Of a stretch of DNA of 17,850 nt, positions 7,707-14,152 are shown piece by piece. Source of the DNA: ZC4RG30 sp041168985 (lineage in GTDB: Bacteria; Pseudomonadota; Gammaproteobacteria; Steroidobacterales; Steroidobacteraceae); the NCBI GenBank assembly GCA_041168985.1, contig JBEEKA010000039.1:1-17850 (forward strand), read 5' to 3'. The notes under the pieces are model-generated. The model was not told the origin of the DNA and did no database searches. It saw only the letters and a program-made list of their open reading frames with translations. How positions within the stretch are numbered: the stretch's first letter is position 1; every line of letters begins with the position of its first letter. The position numbers and the translations under genes are program-made.

Positions 7707-7756
7707 ATTGGATCAATTTCATTCGTTTAAACAGTATGTTGAGATGATATTCTCGG

Positions 7757-7772
7757 GTTGTTCATGAACAAC
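7757..7772. promoter_or_regulatory. 16-bp perfect palindrome, candidate operator
   Basis: GTTGTTCATGAACAAC is its own reverse complement and lies 110 bases before the start codon of the GGDEF-EAL gene. Length and symmetry fit a dimeric helix-turn-helix regulator. The regulator is not identifiable from this window. Confidence 0.45.
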
Positions 7773-7803
7773 TGTCCGTCATCGGGCGACTTCGAGGTCC
7801 GAT

Positions 7804-7811
7804 GTTCGAAC
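7804..7811. promoter_or_regulatory. Second GTTC/GAAC palindrome
   Basis: GTTCGAAC repeats the GTTC and GAAC arms of the 7757-7772 palindrome without the central AT. The two centres are 43 bases apart, close to four helical turns, so both would face the same side of the DNA. Eight bases alone is weak evidence. Confidence 0.25.
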
Positions 7812-7881
7812 TGTGGCGCAAGTCCCGGTTTAATATGGTTTTTGCGGTAAGACTGGACGCTACATTTCCGAGCACCGCTGA

Positions 7882-10548
7882 ATGTCGACGCATCAGGCCA
7901 AGTCTCCCGATTTCACCGCCACGGACATCCTGTCGCCGGCCTACTGGTCCACGCGAGCCGGACGCCCCATGCCGGGCATCGACGTGGTCTGCACGAAAAT
8001 CGCGGTCGACCTCCAGAATCTGACGCTGACTTCCGAGGACAGCGTCCTGCGTGCCAGCCTCGAGTCCCTGCGGGAGGCCGCGCATGTGGATGCAGCGGTC
8101 ATCGTGCATCTCGACGAAACGGGAACCCACTTCGACCAGGTGCTGGTCGCCCGGGACGCCCACGCCGAGTGCCGGGTCGATGCGCTGCGCGGTGCCCTGG
8201 TCGATGATTTCCCGTTCCTGCTTTCCCGGCGGGAGCACCTGCGCCTTTCCGAGATCTCGAACGCTGTCGATGCCGCGGCCGCACCGGCCGTCGATGCCGC
8301 AAGGCTGCGGGCACTGCAGATCGGCGCCATGCTGGTGGTGTCCTTCCACGTTGAAGGCCGGCCTGCCGGACTGCTGGGCATTGTCCGCGACCATCCAGAG
8401 GGTCCTTTCGACGTCAACCTCCGGCTGCTGCTCAAACTGGTCGGCAGCAGCCTGGCCACGGGACTCGAACGCCAGCGCTTCATGCGCCGGCTCGCCGTCG
8501 TCGAAGAGCGCGAAGAGGTCCAGTTCCAGACGGCCAACGACGGCTTCTGGGATTTCGACATCGAGCGGAACGACATCTTCTTCTCGCCCCGATGGAAGAC
8601 GATGCTGGGCTATGACGACGCGGAGCTTTCCGGGGCCGTGGACTGGCGTGGCCTGGTCCACCCCGATGACATGGCCCGGGTGCAGGAGGCGATCCGCGAG
8701 CACGTGGCCGGAAGGCTGCCGCTCTTCGAGAGCACGCACCGGATGCGTCGCCGCAACGGCGAGTGGCGCTGGATCTCCAGCCGGGCAAAAGCCCGGGTGG
8801 ACGCCAACGGCCGGCTGCTGCGCCTGATCGGCGTCGAGCACGACATCACCGACCGAAAACTTTACGAAGAGTCGCTGTTCCGCGAAAAGGAAAGCGCGCA
8901 GATCACGTTGCAGTCCATCGGTGATGGCGTCATCACCACGGACGCCAACTCGGTGATCGACTACATCAATCCCGTCGCCGAGCAGCTCACCGGCTGGCGC
9001 CTCGAAGAGGCCATGGGCAAGTCCGTCGACGACGTGTTCCGGGCCTTCCACGAGGAGACCTGCGAGCCGCTCGAGAACCCCCTGACGTCTTCGATTCGTC
9101 GGTCCCGTGCCACGAAGTCGGTCCGGCCGATGCTGCTGATCCGCCAGGACGGAAATGAGCTGTACGTCGAAACCACGGCTGCCCCGGTCCGGGACGGTTC
9201 GGGCCATGTGGTCGGTGCCGTGCTCGTGTTCCGTGACGTCAGCGAAAGCCGGGAACTGAACCGCAAGCTCTCCTACCACGAGAGCCATGACCAGGTGACT
9301 GGCCTGGTGAACCGCCGCGAATTCGAGGGCAGCCTGGACCGCGCATTGCGCAGCGCACGCGCGCAGGAGGCGGCCTACACGCTTTGCGTGCTGGACATCG
9401 ACCAGTTCCGCATCATCAATGACAGTTGCGGCCATGGCGCCGGCGATGCACTGCTGGGGCAGATCGGTGCACTGCTGAAGTCCAAGATCCGCTGGCGCGA
9501 CACGCTGTCCCGGCTGGGCGCCGACGAGTTCGGCATCCTGCTGGAAAGCTGCGGCCTGGACGAGGCCATGCGCAGTGCCGAAACCCTGCGCGAAGCGGTG
9601 CGCAATTTCCGATTCGCCTGGGAAGACCGTCAGTTCCGCATCGGCGCGAGCATCGGCGTCGTGCCGATCACGGCCGAGACCGGTGACGTGGCCTCGCTGC
9701 TGCAGGCCGCGGACAGCGCCTGCCAGACCGCCAAGGAGCAGGGACGGAACCGCGTCCACAGCTTTGCGGAAAACGATATCGAGCTGATGCGCCGCCGCCG
9801 CGAAATGCAGTGGGTGTCGCGCATCAACGTCGCGCTCGAGGAAGGCCGCTTCGAGCTGTACCGCATGCCGATCAAGGCATTGCAGGAAGAAGAGCACGGA
9901 GCGCACTACGAGATGCTGCTGCGGATGCGGGACGAGGGCGGGCGCATCCTGAGCCCGGACACCTTTTTTACCGCCGCCGAACGCTACGGCCTCATGCCGG
10001 GCATCGACCGCTGGGTCATCGAAAACACCTTCCGATGGCTGGTGTCGGACACCGATGAGCGCGAGGGCCTTGCGGTCTGCGCCATCAATCTTTCCGGGCA
10101 GAGCCTGGGCGACGACAAGTTCCTGCCCTTCGTCATCGAGCAGTTCGAACGCAGCGGGCTTGATGCGAAGAAGATCTGCTTCGAGATCACGGAGACGGCG
10201 GCGGTGTCGAGTTACGCGCAGGCCAGCCGGTTCATCCAGTCGCTGAAGGCGCTGGGGTGCCAGTTCTCGCTGGACGATTTCGGCACCGGACTGTCGTCAT
10301 TCGGGTACCTGAAGCACTTCCCGGTCGATTACCTGAAGATCGACGGCAGCTTCGTGCGGCACATCCTGACGGATTCGATCGATCGGGAAATGGTCCGCGC
10401 CATCAACCAGATCGGCAAGGTCACCGGGAAAAAGACGATCGCGGAGTTCGCCGAAAACGACGACATCATTTCCATGCTGCGGGATCTCGGGCTTGATTAC
10501 GCCCAGGGCTACGGCGTGGCCGTGCCCTCGCCGGTCAGGACAGCGTGA
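7882..10548 (+). CDS. GAF-PAS-PAS-GGDEF-EAL protein (cyclic-di-GMP turnover)
   Basis: This 888-aa protein has no clear membrane segment. It has a GAF-like sensor domain (about 55-197), PAS plus PAC (214-326, with RRNGEWRWI and GVEHDITDR), a second PAS (336-456, IGDGVITTDA), GGDEF (about 468-625) and EAL (about 645-883). The diguanylate cyclase signature is GADEF (546-550) instead of GGDEF, while the RxxD inhibitory site RWRD (537-540) is kept. The phosphodiesterase signature is EML (Glu677), followed by LLR. DDFGTG (798-803), INLSGQS, EITETA, YLKIDGSF and TIAEFAEN are all present, so hydrolysis of cyclic-di-GMP is likely. The GGDEF part may be weak or serve to sense GTP. ATG 7882 has no strong ribosome site. 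The gene converges on nadC with a 14-base overlap. The signal sensed by GAF/PAS is unknown. Confidence 0.92.
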   Translation: MSTHQAKSPDFTATDILSPAYWSTRAGRPMPGIDVVCTKIAVDLQNLTLTSEDSVLRASLESLREAAHVDAAVIVHLDETGTHFDQVLVARDAHAECRVDALRGALVDDFPFLLSRREHLRLSEISNAVDAAAAPAVDAARLRALQIGAMLVVSFHVEGRPAGLLGIVRDHPEGPFDVNLRLLLKLVGSSLATGLERQRFMRRLAVVEEREEVQFQTANDGFWDFDIERNDIFFSPRWKTMLGYDDAELSGAVDWRGLVHPDDMARVQEAIREHVAGRLPLFESTHRMRRRNGEWRWISSRAKARVDANGRLLRLIGVEHDITDRKLYEESLFREKESAQITLQSIGDGVITTDANSVIDYINPVAEQLTGWRLEEAMGKSVDDVFRAFHEETCEPLENPLTSSIRRSRATKSVRPMLLIRQDGNELYVETTAAPVRDGSGHVVGAVLVFRDVSESRELNRKLSYHESHDQVTGLVNRREFEGSLDRALRSARAQEAAYTLCVLDIDQFRIINDSCGHGAGDALLGQIGALLKSKIRWRDTLSRLGADEFGILLESCGLDEAMRSAETLREAVRNFRFAWEDRQFRIGASIGVVPITAETGDVASLLQAADSACQTAKEQGRNRVHSFAENDIELMRRRREMQWVSRINVALEEGRFELYRMPIKALQEEEHGAHYEMLLRMRDEGGRILSPDTFFTAAERYGLMPGIDRWVIENTFRWLVSDTDEREGLAVCAINLSGQSLGDDKFLPFVIEQFERSGLDAKKICFEITETAAVSSYAQASRFIQSLKALGCQFSLDDFGTGLSSFGYLKHFPVDYLKIDGSFVRHILTDSIDREMVRAINQIGKVTGKKTIAEFAENDDIISMLRDLGLDYAQGYGVAVPSPVRTA

Positions 10549-11380
10549 ACCGCAGCGACAGGTCCGTCGCGCGCAGGTGCTTCGTCAGCGAACCGATCGA
10601 GATGTAATCCACGCCGGTCGCCGCGATGCGGCCGACGGTGTCGAGATCGACGCCACCGGATGCCTCGAGTCGCGCCGGCCGGTCCGCGGCACGCATCAGC
10701 GCCACGGCTTCCCGCATTGCAGGTTCGTCAAACTCATCGAGCATGATCACGTCCGGTCCGGCAGCCAGCGCGGCACGGAATTCATCGAGGGTCTCCACCT
10801 CGACTTCGACCGGCACGCCAGGGGCCGAGGCCCGCGCCGCCGTGACCGCACCCGCGATGCCGCCTGCGGCAATGATGTGGTTCTCCTTCAGGAGGACCAT
10901 GTCATGCAGGCCGATGCGATGGTTCCGTCCGCCACCGACCCGGACGGCGTATTTCTGCGCCAGGCGCAAGCCGGGCAGCGTCTTGCGGGTGTCGAGGATG
11001 TTGCAGGAGGTGCCGGCGACGGCATCGACGTAGCGACGGGTTGCCGTGGCCGTTCCGGACAAGGTCTGCAGGAAGTTCAGCGCCGTCCGCTCCGCGGTCA
11101 GGATGGGGCGGGCGGGACCTTCGATGTCGCACAGGACTGTGTTCGCTGCGACCCGGTCGCCTTCCTGCACGCGCCACGCGACTTTCACGGTCGCGTCCAG
11201 CTGCCGGAAGGTTTCATCGACCCAGGCGATGCCGCAGACGACAGCCTCTTCGCGGGTCAGGATCGTGGCTTTCGCCTGTTTCGAGGCCGGGATCAGGGCA
11301 GCGGTGACATCACCGCTGCCCACGTCCTCGGCCAGGGAGTGCGCGACCTGCGCGGGAATATCCGGCGGCAGCGCGCTCAT
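10535..11380 (-). CDS. nadC: Nicotinate-nucleotide pyrophosphorylase (carboxylating)
   Basis: NadC makes nicotinate mononucleotide from quinolinate and PRPP, releasing CO2, in de novo NAD synthesis. The 281-aa length is typical. Substrate-binding motifs are AERTALNFLQ (97-106), DTRKTLPGLR (130-139), VGGGRNHRIGLHD (148-160) and LLKENHI with Lys165. The C-terminal barrel phosphate site is EASGGV (239-244) and ISIGSLTK (260-267). All key basic residues are visible. The ATG at 11380 follows the PuuD-like gene stop by 10 bases, and the two are probably co-transcribed. The ribosome site is weak. The 3' end overlaps the convergent GGDEF-EAL gene by 14 bases. No other NAD synthesis gene is in the window. 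Confidence 0.96.
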   Translation of the reverse strand: MSALPPDIPAQVAHSLAEDVGSGDVTAALIPASKQAKATILTREEAVVCGIAWVDETFRQLDATVKVAWRVQEGDRVAANTVLCDIEGPARPILTAERTALNFLQTLSGTATATRRYVDAVAGTSCNILDTRKTLPGLRLAQKYAVRVGGGRNHRIGLHDMVLLKENHIIAAGGIAGAVTAARASAPGVPVEVEVETLDEFRAALAAGPDVIMLDEFDEPAMREAVALMRAADRPARLEASGGVDLDTVGRIAATGVDYISIGSLTKHLRATDLSLRFTLS

Positions 11381-11390
11381 CCGTCAGGAC

Positions 11391-11969
11391 TTAGAAGGGC
11401 AGGCCGTGGCTCTGCGAGCCCATGCACAGCAGCATCGGGATCGACAGGGCGAAGTTCGTGCGCGAGGCGAGCATGGCTACCTTGCGTGCAGCAGCTTTCT
11501 CTTCGTCCGTCGCGGCGACGATGCCGAGGACCTTCTTCTGGTTCGGCCAGATCAGGACCCAGACGTTGAACAGCATGATCGTGCCCAGCCAGGCGCCGAC
11601 ACCGATCACGCGGTGGCTCGGGGCGAAGGTGAAGGCGTTGACGAGGTTCGGCCCGAGGTACCAGGCGCCGGTCAGCCACGTCAGCACGGCGGCCCACCGG
11701 AACCACAGCAGCGCGCGCGGCGCGATGTACTTGTTGATGCCCGCGCCACCCGGACCACCCTTGTCGGCGGCGGCGTCGGCGAGGCCCGGCATCTGGACGG
11801 CATTGAAGTAGTACAGCAGGCCGATCCACATCACGCCGGCCAGGATATGCAGCCAGCGCGCCAGGCCCAGGGCGAAGAAGCCCGTGTGCTGGCTCAGGGC
11901 GAAGATCACGGCGAGGGCGAGGACGACGCCGGTCGAAATGGCGCCCTTTACGGTGGTCAACGGATTCAT
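11391..11969 (-). CDS. PuuD-like (Urate_ox_N) multi-helix membrane protein, no cytochrome domain
   Basis: The 192-aa protein has about five hydrophobic segments: 10-26, 32-56, 86-108, 120-141 and 170-185. ARWLHILAGVMWIGLLYYFNAVQ (37-59) is the hallmark that links it to the membrane domain of PuuD-type urate hydroxylase; its His41 could bind haem or a quinone site. Full-length PuuD carries a C-terminal cytochrome c domain, and no CXXCH is present here. Urate activity should therefore not be assumed. I chose ATG 11969 because GGGAGT precedes it by 5 bases; an upstream in-frame extension of 25 residues to 12044 lacks such support. It is first in a likely operon with nadC and divergent from grxD. 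The recognition rests on memory of family motifs and is moderate. Confidence 0.65.
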   Translation of the reverse strand: MNPLTTVKGAISTGVVLALAVIFALSQHTGFFALGLARWLHILAGVMWIGLLYYFNAVQMPGLADAAADKGGPGGAGINKYIAPRALLWFRWAAVLTWLTGAWYLGPNLVNAFTFAPSHRVIGVGAWLGTIMLFNVWVLIWPNQKKVLGIVAATDEEKAAARKVAMLASRTNFALSIPMLLCMGSQSHGLPF

Positions 11970-11995
11970 GTGGACTCCCAGGTACTTGAAGTGGT

Positions 11996-12024
11996 TTGAA
12001 GCGTAGTCCCTGAGACCCCATAAT
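11996..12024 (+). promoter_or_regulatory. Sigma70-type promoter for grxD
   Basis: TTGAAG (11996-12001) and CATAAT (12019-12024) are 17 bases apart and match 4 of 6 and 5 of 6 consensus bases. The start site would fall near 12031, leaving a leader of about 38 bases before the grxD ATG. Confidence 0.5.
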
Positions 12025-12028
12025 TCAA
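12000..12028 (-). promoter_or_regulatory. Possible weak promoter for the PuuD-like/nadC unit
   Basis: On the minus strand, TTGAAT (12028-12023) and TACGCT (12005-12000) are 17 bases apart and match 4 of 6 and 3 of 6 consensus bases. It overlaps the grxD promoter on the other strand, so the two could compete. The match is weak. Confidence 0.2.
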
Positions 12029-12068
12029 CGGATCTACACGACACGCATTCTCATTCGAGGTTTCCATC

Positions 12069-12386
12069 ATGGACGTCATTGAACGCATCAAGGCCCAGAT
12101 TTCCGCCCAGCCCGTGGTGCTGTTCATGAAGGGCACGCCGGATTTCCCCCAGTGCGGGTTTTCCGCGCAAACCGTTGCGGCGCTGCGCGCCGTCGGTGCG
12201 CCTTTCCACGCCGTGAACATCTTCGAGGATCCCGAGTTGCGGGATGCCATCAAGCAGTATTCGAACTGGCCGACCTTCCCCCAGCTCTACGTGAACGGCG
12301 AACTGATCGGTGGCTGCGACATCGCGCTCCAGATGTACCAGAGCGGCGAGCTGAAGGAACTGATCGACGAGGCCACGAAGGCCTGA
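12069..12386 (+). CDS. grxD: Monothiol glutaredoxin GrxD (Grx4)
   Basis: This single-domain 105-aa CGFS glutaredoxin typically binds a [2Fe-2S] cluster with glutathione and passes it to other proteins, often together with BolA, in the cytoplasm. The active site is CGFS (29-32), preceded by MKGTPDFPQ with Lys21. WPTFPQLYVNGELIGGCDI carries the cis-Pro and the GGCD glutathione-binding turn. Length matches E. coli Grx4 closely. The ATG at 12069 has GAGG 8 bases upstream, and a good promoter lies at 11996-12024. It is transcribed alone, divergent from the PuuD-like gene and convergent with rnt. No bolA gene is beside it. Confidence 0.96.
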   Translation: MDVIERIKAQISAQPVVLFMKGTPDFPQCGFSAQTVAALRAVGAPFHAVNIFEDPELRDAIKQYSNWPTFPQLYVNGELIGGCDIALQMYQSGELKELIDEATKA

Positions 12387-12397
12387 CGGCCGAGGCC
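12380..12397. terminator. Small inverted repeat between convergent grxD and rnt
   Basis: GGCCT and AGGCC are separated by 8 bases and straddle the grxD stop codon. The only gap between the two genes is 18 bases. There is no T-tract on either strand, so this is at most a weak stem marking the 3' ends. Confidence 0.2.
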
Positions 12398-12404
12398 ACG
12401 TCGG

Positions 12405-13094
12405 TCAATCCAGGTTCGCGAAATCCAGCGGGGCCGGCTGGCCCTCGCTGAAACCCAGCGCGCGGGCCTTCTCTTCCGCGCGCAGGAAGCTGCCGTGCAT
12501 GTCGTTACAGATGCGGCAGAAAAGGTCCGCCGTGCGCTCGGCGTCATAGGCTGCCGAATGGGCTTCGGCATTGTCGAAATCGATTCCTGAAACCGCGGCG
12601 GCGCGCGCCAGGACGGTCTGGCCAAGCGCCACGCCGGCGAGCGTCGCCGTGTCGAAGCAGGAGAACGGGTGGAACGGATTCCGCTTGATGCCCGTGCGGG
12701 CCACTGCGGCATTGAGGAATCCCAGGTCGAAGGCCGCGTTGTGTCCCACGAGGATCGCGCGCCGGCAACTGTGGTTCCGGATGGCCTGACGCACTTCGCG
12801 GAACATGCGTTGCAGGGCATCGTCCTCCGGGATGGCCGGCCGCAGCGGATGGTAGGGATCGATTCCGGTCACTTCCAGCGACGCGGGATCGAGCCGACTG
12901 CCCTCGAACGGCTGCACGTGCCAGGAATGGGTCCTGCCGCGCTTCACCCGCCCCTCGTTGTCCACCTCGATGATCACGGCGGCGATTTCCAGCAGGGCGT
13001 CGGTGGAGGCGTGGAACCCCCCGGTTTCCACGTCGATGACGACGGGAAGGAAACCGCGGAAGCGGCGGGCCATCATGTCGGGCGGCGGGGGCAT
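12405..13094 (-). CDS. rnt: Ribonuclease T
   Basis: RNase T is a DEDDh 3'-to-5' exoribonuclease that matures tRNA and other stable RNA 3' ends and takes part in tRNA CCA turnover. The 229-aa product shows RFRGFLPVVIDVETGGF with Asp21 and Glu23, GHNAAFDLGFLN with the third acidic residue, and HSAAYDAERTADLF with the catalytic His and last Asp. The NPFHPFSCFDTATLAG block is characteristic of RNase T rather than DnaQ. I chose ATG 13094 because AGGAAG lies about 5 bases upstream. A longer frame to 13208 overlaps pyrC and has no family match. It is third in the pepA-pyrC-rnt run, 20 bases after the pyrC stop, and converges on grxD. Confidence 0.95.
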   Translation of the reverse strand: MPPPPDMMARRFRGFLPVVIDVETGGFHASTDALLEIAAVIIEVDNEGRVKRGRTHSWHVQPFEGSRLDPASLEVTGIDPYHPLRPAIPEDDALQRMFREVRQAIRNHSCRRAILVGHNAAFDLGFLNAAVARTGIKRNPFHPFSCFDTATLAGVALGQTVLARAAAVSGIDFDNAEAHSAAYDAERTADLFCRICNDMHGSFLRAEEKARALGFSEGQPAPLDFANLD

Positions 13095-13114
13095 CTTTAC
13101 TTCCTGCGGCCGCG

Positions 13115-14152
13115 TCAGGCGGCGAAACGCCAGGCGAGTGCCTCGCCGGCGCGGAGCGGGACGATCGTGTCGCCGCCGACATACGGGTAGCTGGGCGGCA
13201 CCGTCCACTCGCGCTTTTCGATCGTGATGAAGTCCTCGTTCAGCGGCAGCCCGTAGAAACGCGGGCCGAACTCGCTGGCGAAGGCCTCGAGCCTGTCCAG
13301 CGCGCCGGCGGCCTCGAAGGCTTCGGCGTAGAACTCGATTGCGGCATGGGCCGAGTAGATTCCCGCGCAGCCGCAGGCCGCTTCCTTCGCCAAGCGCGCA
13401 TGCGGTGCGCTGTCCGTGCCCAGGAAGAATCGCGGGTCGCCACCGGTGGCCGCCTCGAGCAGCGCGACGCGATCGGCTTCGCGCTTGAGTACCGGCAGGC
13501 AGTAATGGTGGGGGCGAACGCCACCCGCGAAGATCGCGTTGCGGTTCATCAGGATGTGCTGCGGCGTCAGCGTGGCGGCCGTGTTGCGCGGTGAACCGCG
13601 CACGAAGGCCACCGCTGCACGCGTCGTGGCATGTTCAAGCACGATCCGGAGCGTGGGCAGGCGGTCGCGCAGCGGCACGAGGATCTCGCCGATGAAACGG
13701 TCCTCGCGATCGAAGACATCGACATCGTGCGCCGTGACCTCGGCGTGCACCTGCAGGGGCAGGCCGACCTCTGCCATGGCTTCGAGCGCGGCGTCGATGC
13801 GACGGATGTCCGTCACGCCCGAGTCCGAATTCGTCGTCGCGCCGGCGGGATACAGCTTGCAGCCGTGCACGATGCCCGACGCCTTCGCGCGCAGGATCTC
13901 GTCGGGTGCCGTGCGGTCCGTCAGGTACAGCGTCATCAGCGGTTCGAAGCGCAGGCCGGCCGGCACGGCGGCCAGGATGCGTTCGCGGTAGGCACGGGCT
14001 GCCTCGGTCGTCGTGACGGGCGGCTTGAGGTTCGGCATCACGATGGCGCGCGCGAACTGCCGGGCCGTGTGGGGAAGGACCGCGGCCAGTGCTTCGTCGT
14101 CGCGCAGGTGAAGGTGCCAGTCGTCCGGGCGTCGGATGCGGAGCGTCGTCAT
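13115..14152 (-). CDS. pyrC: Dihydroorotase
   Basis: PyrC cyclises N-carbamoyl-aspartate to dihydroorotate, the third step of pyrimidine synthesis. The 345-aa length matches the class II enzymes of gammaproteobacteria (E. coli 348). The binuclear zinc site is complete: DDWHLHLRD (His13, His15), GCKLYPAGATTNSDSG (Lys99, the carboxylated lysine), QVHAE (His136), LEHATT (His174) and GTDSAPH (Asp247). The ATG at 14152 overlaps the pepA stop as ATGA, so translation is probably coupled. A longer frame to 14350 lies inside pepA and is not needed. No attenuator was seen before it, which fits expression from the pepA promoter. Confidence 0.97.
   Translation of the reverse strand: MTTLRIRRPDDWHLHLRDDEALAAVLPHTARQFARAIVMPNLKPPVTTTEAARAYRERILAAVPAGLRFEPLMTLYLTDRTAPDEILRAKASGIVHGCKLYPAGATTNSDSGVTDIRRIDAALEAMAEVGLPLQVHAEVTAHDVDVFDREDRFIGEILVPLRDRLPTLRIVLEHATTRAAVAFVRGSPRNTAATLTPQHILMNRNAIFAGGVRPHHYCLPVLKREADRVALLEAATGGDPRFFLGTDSAPHARLAKEAACGCAGIYSAHAAIEFYAEAFEAAGALDRLEAFASEFGPRFYGLPLNEDFITIEKREWTVPPSYPYVGGDTIVPLRAGEALAWRFAA

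Larger units (their letters stand above)
7707..7881. promoter_or_regulatory. Palindrome-rich, comparatively AT-rich leader upstream of the cyclic-di-GMP protein
   Basis: This 175-base gap holds no convincing gene. It is visibly richer in A+T than its neighbours and carries several short inverted repeats: AATTG-GAT-CAATT (7706-7718), GTTTAAAC (7725-7732), GAGA-N6-TCTC (7741-7754), a 16-bp perfect palindrome (7757-7772) and GTTCGAAC (7804-7811). TAATAT at 7831-7836 could be a -10 element, but no good -35 stands 17 bases upstream. It is probably the promoter and operator region of the downstream gene. Confidence 0.5.

Noticed and set aside
7762..9906. 714-codon minus-strand open frame opposite the GGDEF-EAL gene
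   Set aside because: Mirror of the coding strand in a high-GC gene. It is full of His, Val, Asp and Gly without motifs, and the plus-strand domains are unmistakable.
10535..10548. Possible hairpin at the overlap of the GGDEF-EAL gene and nadC
   Set aside because: GGTCA and TGAACC are only imperfectly complementary and there is no T-tract, so I do not call a terminator.
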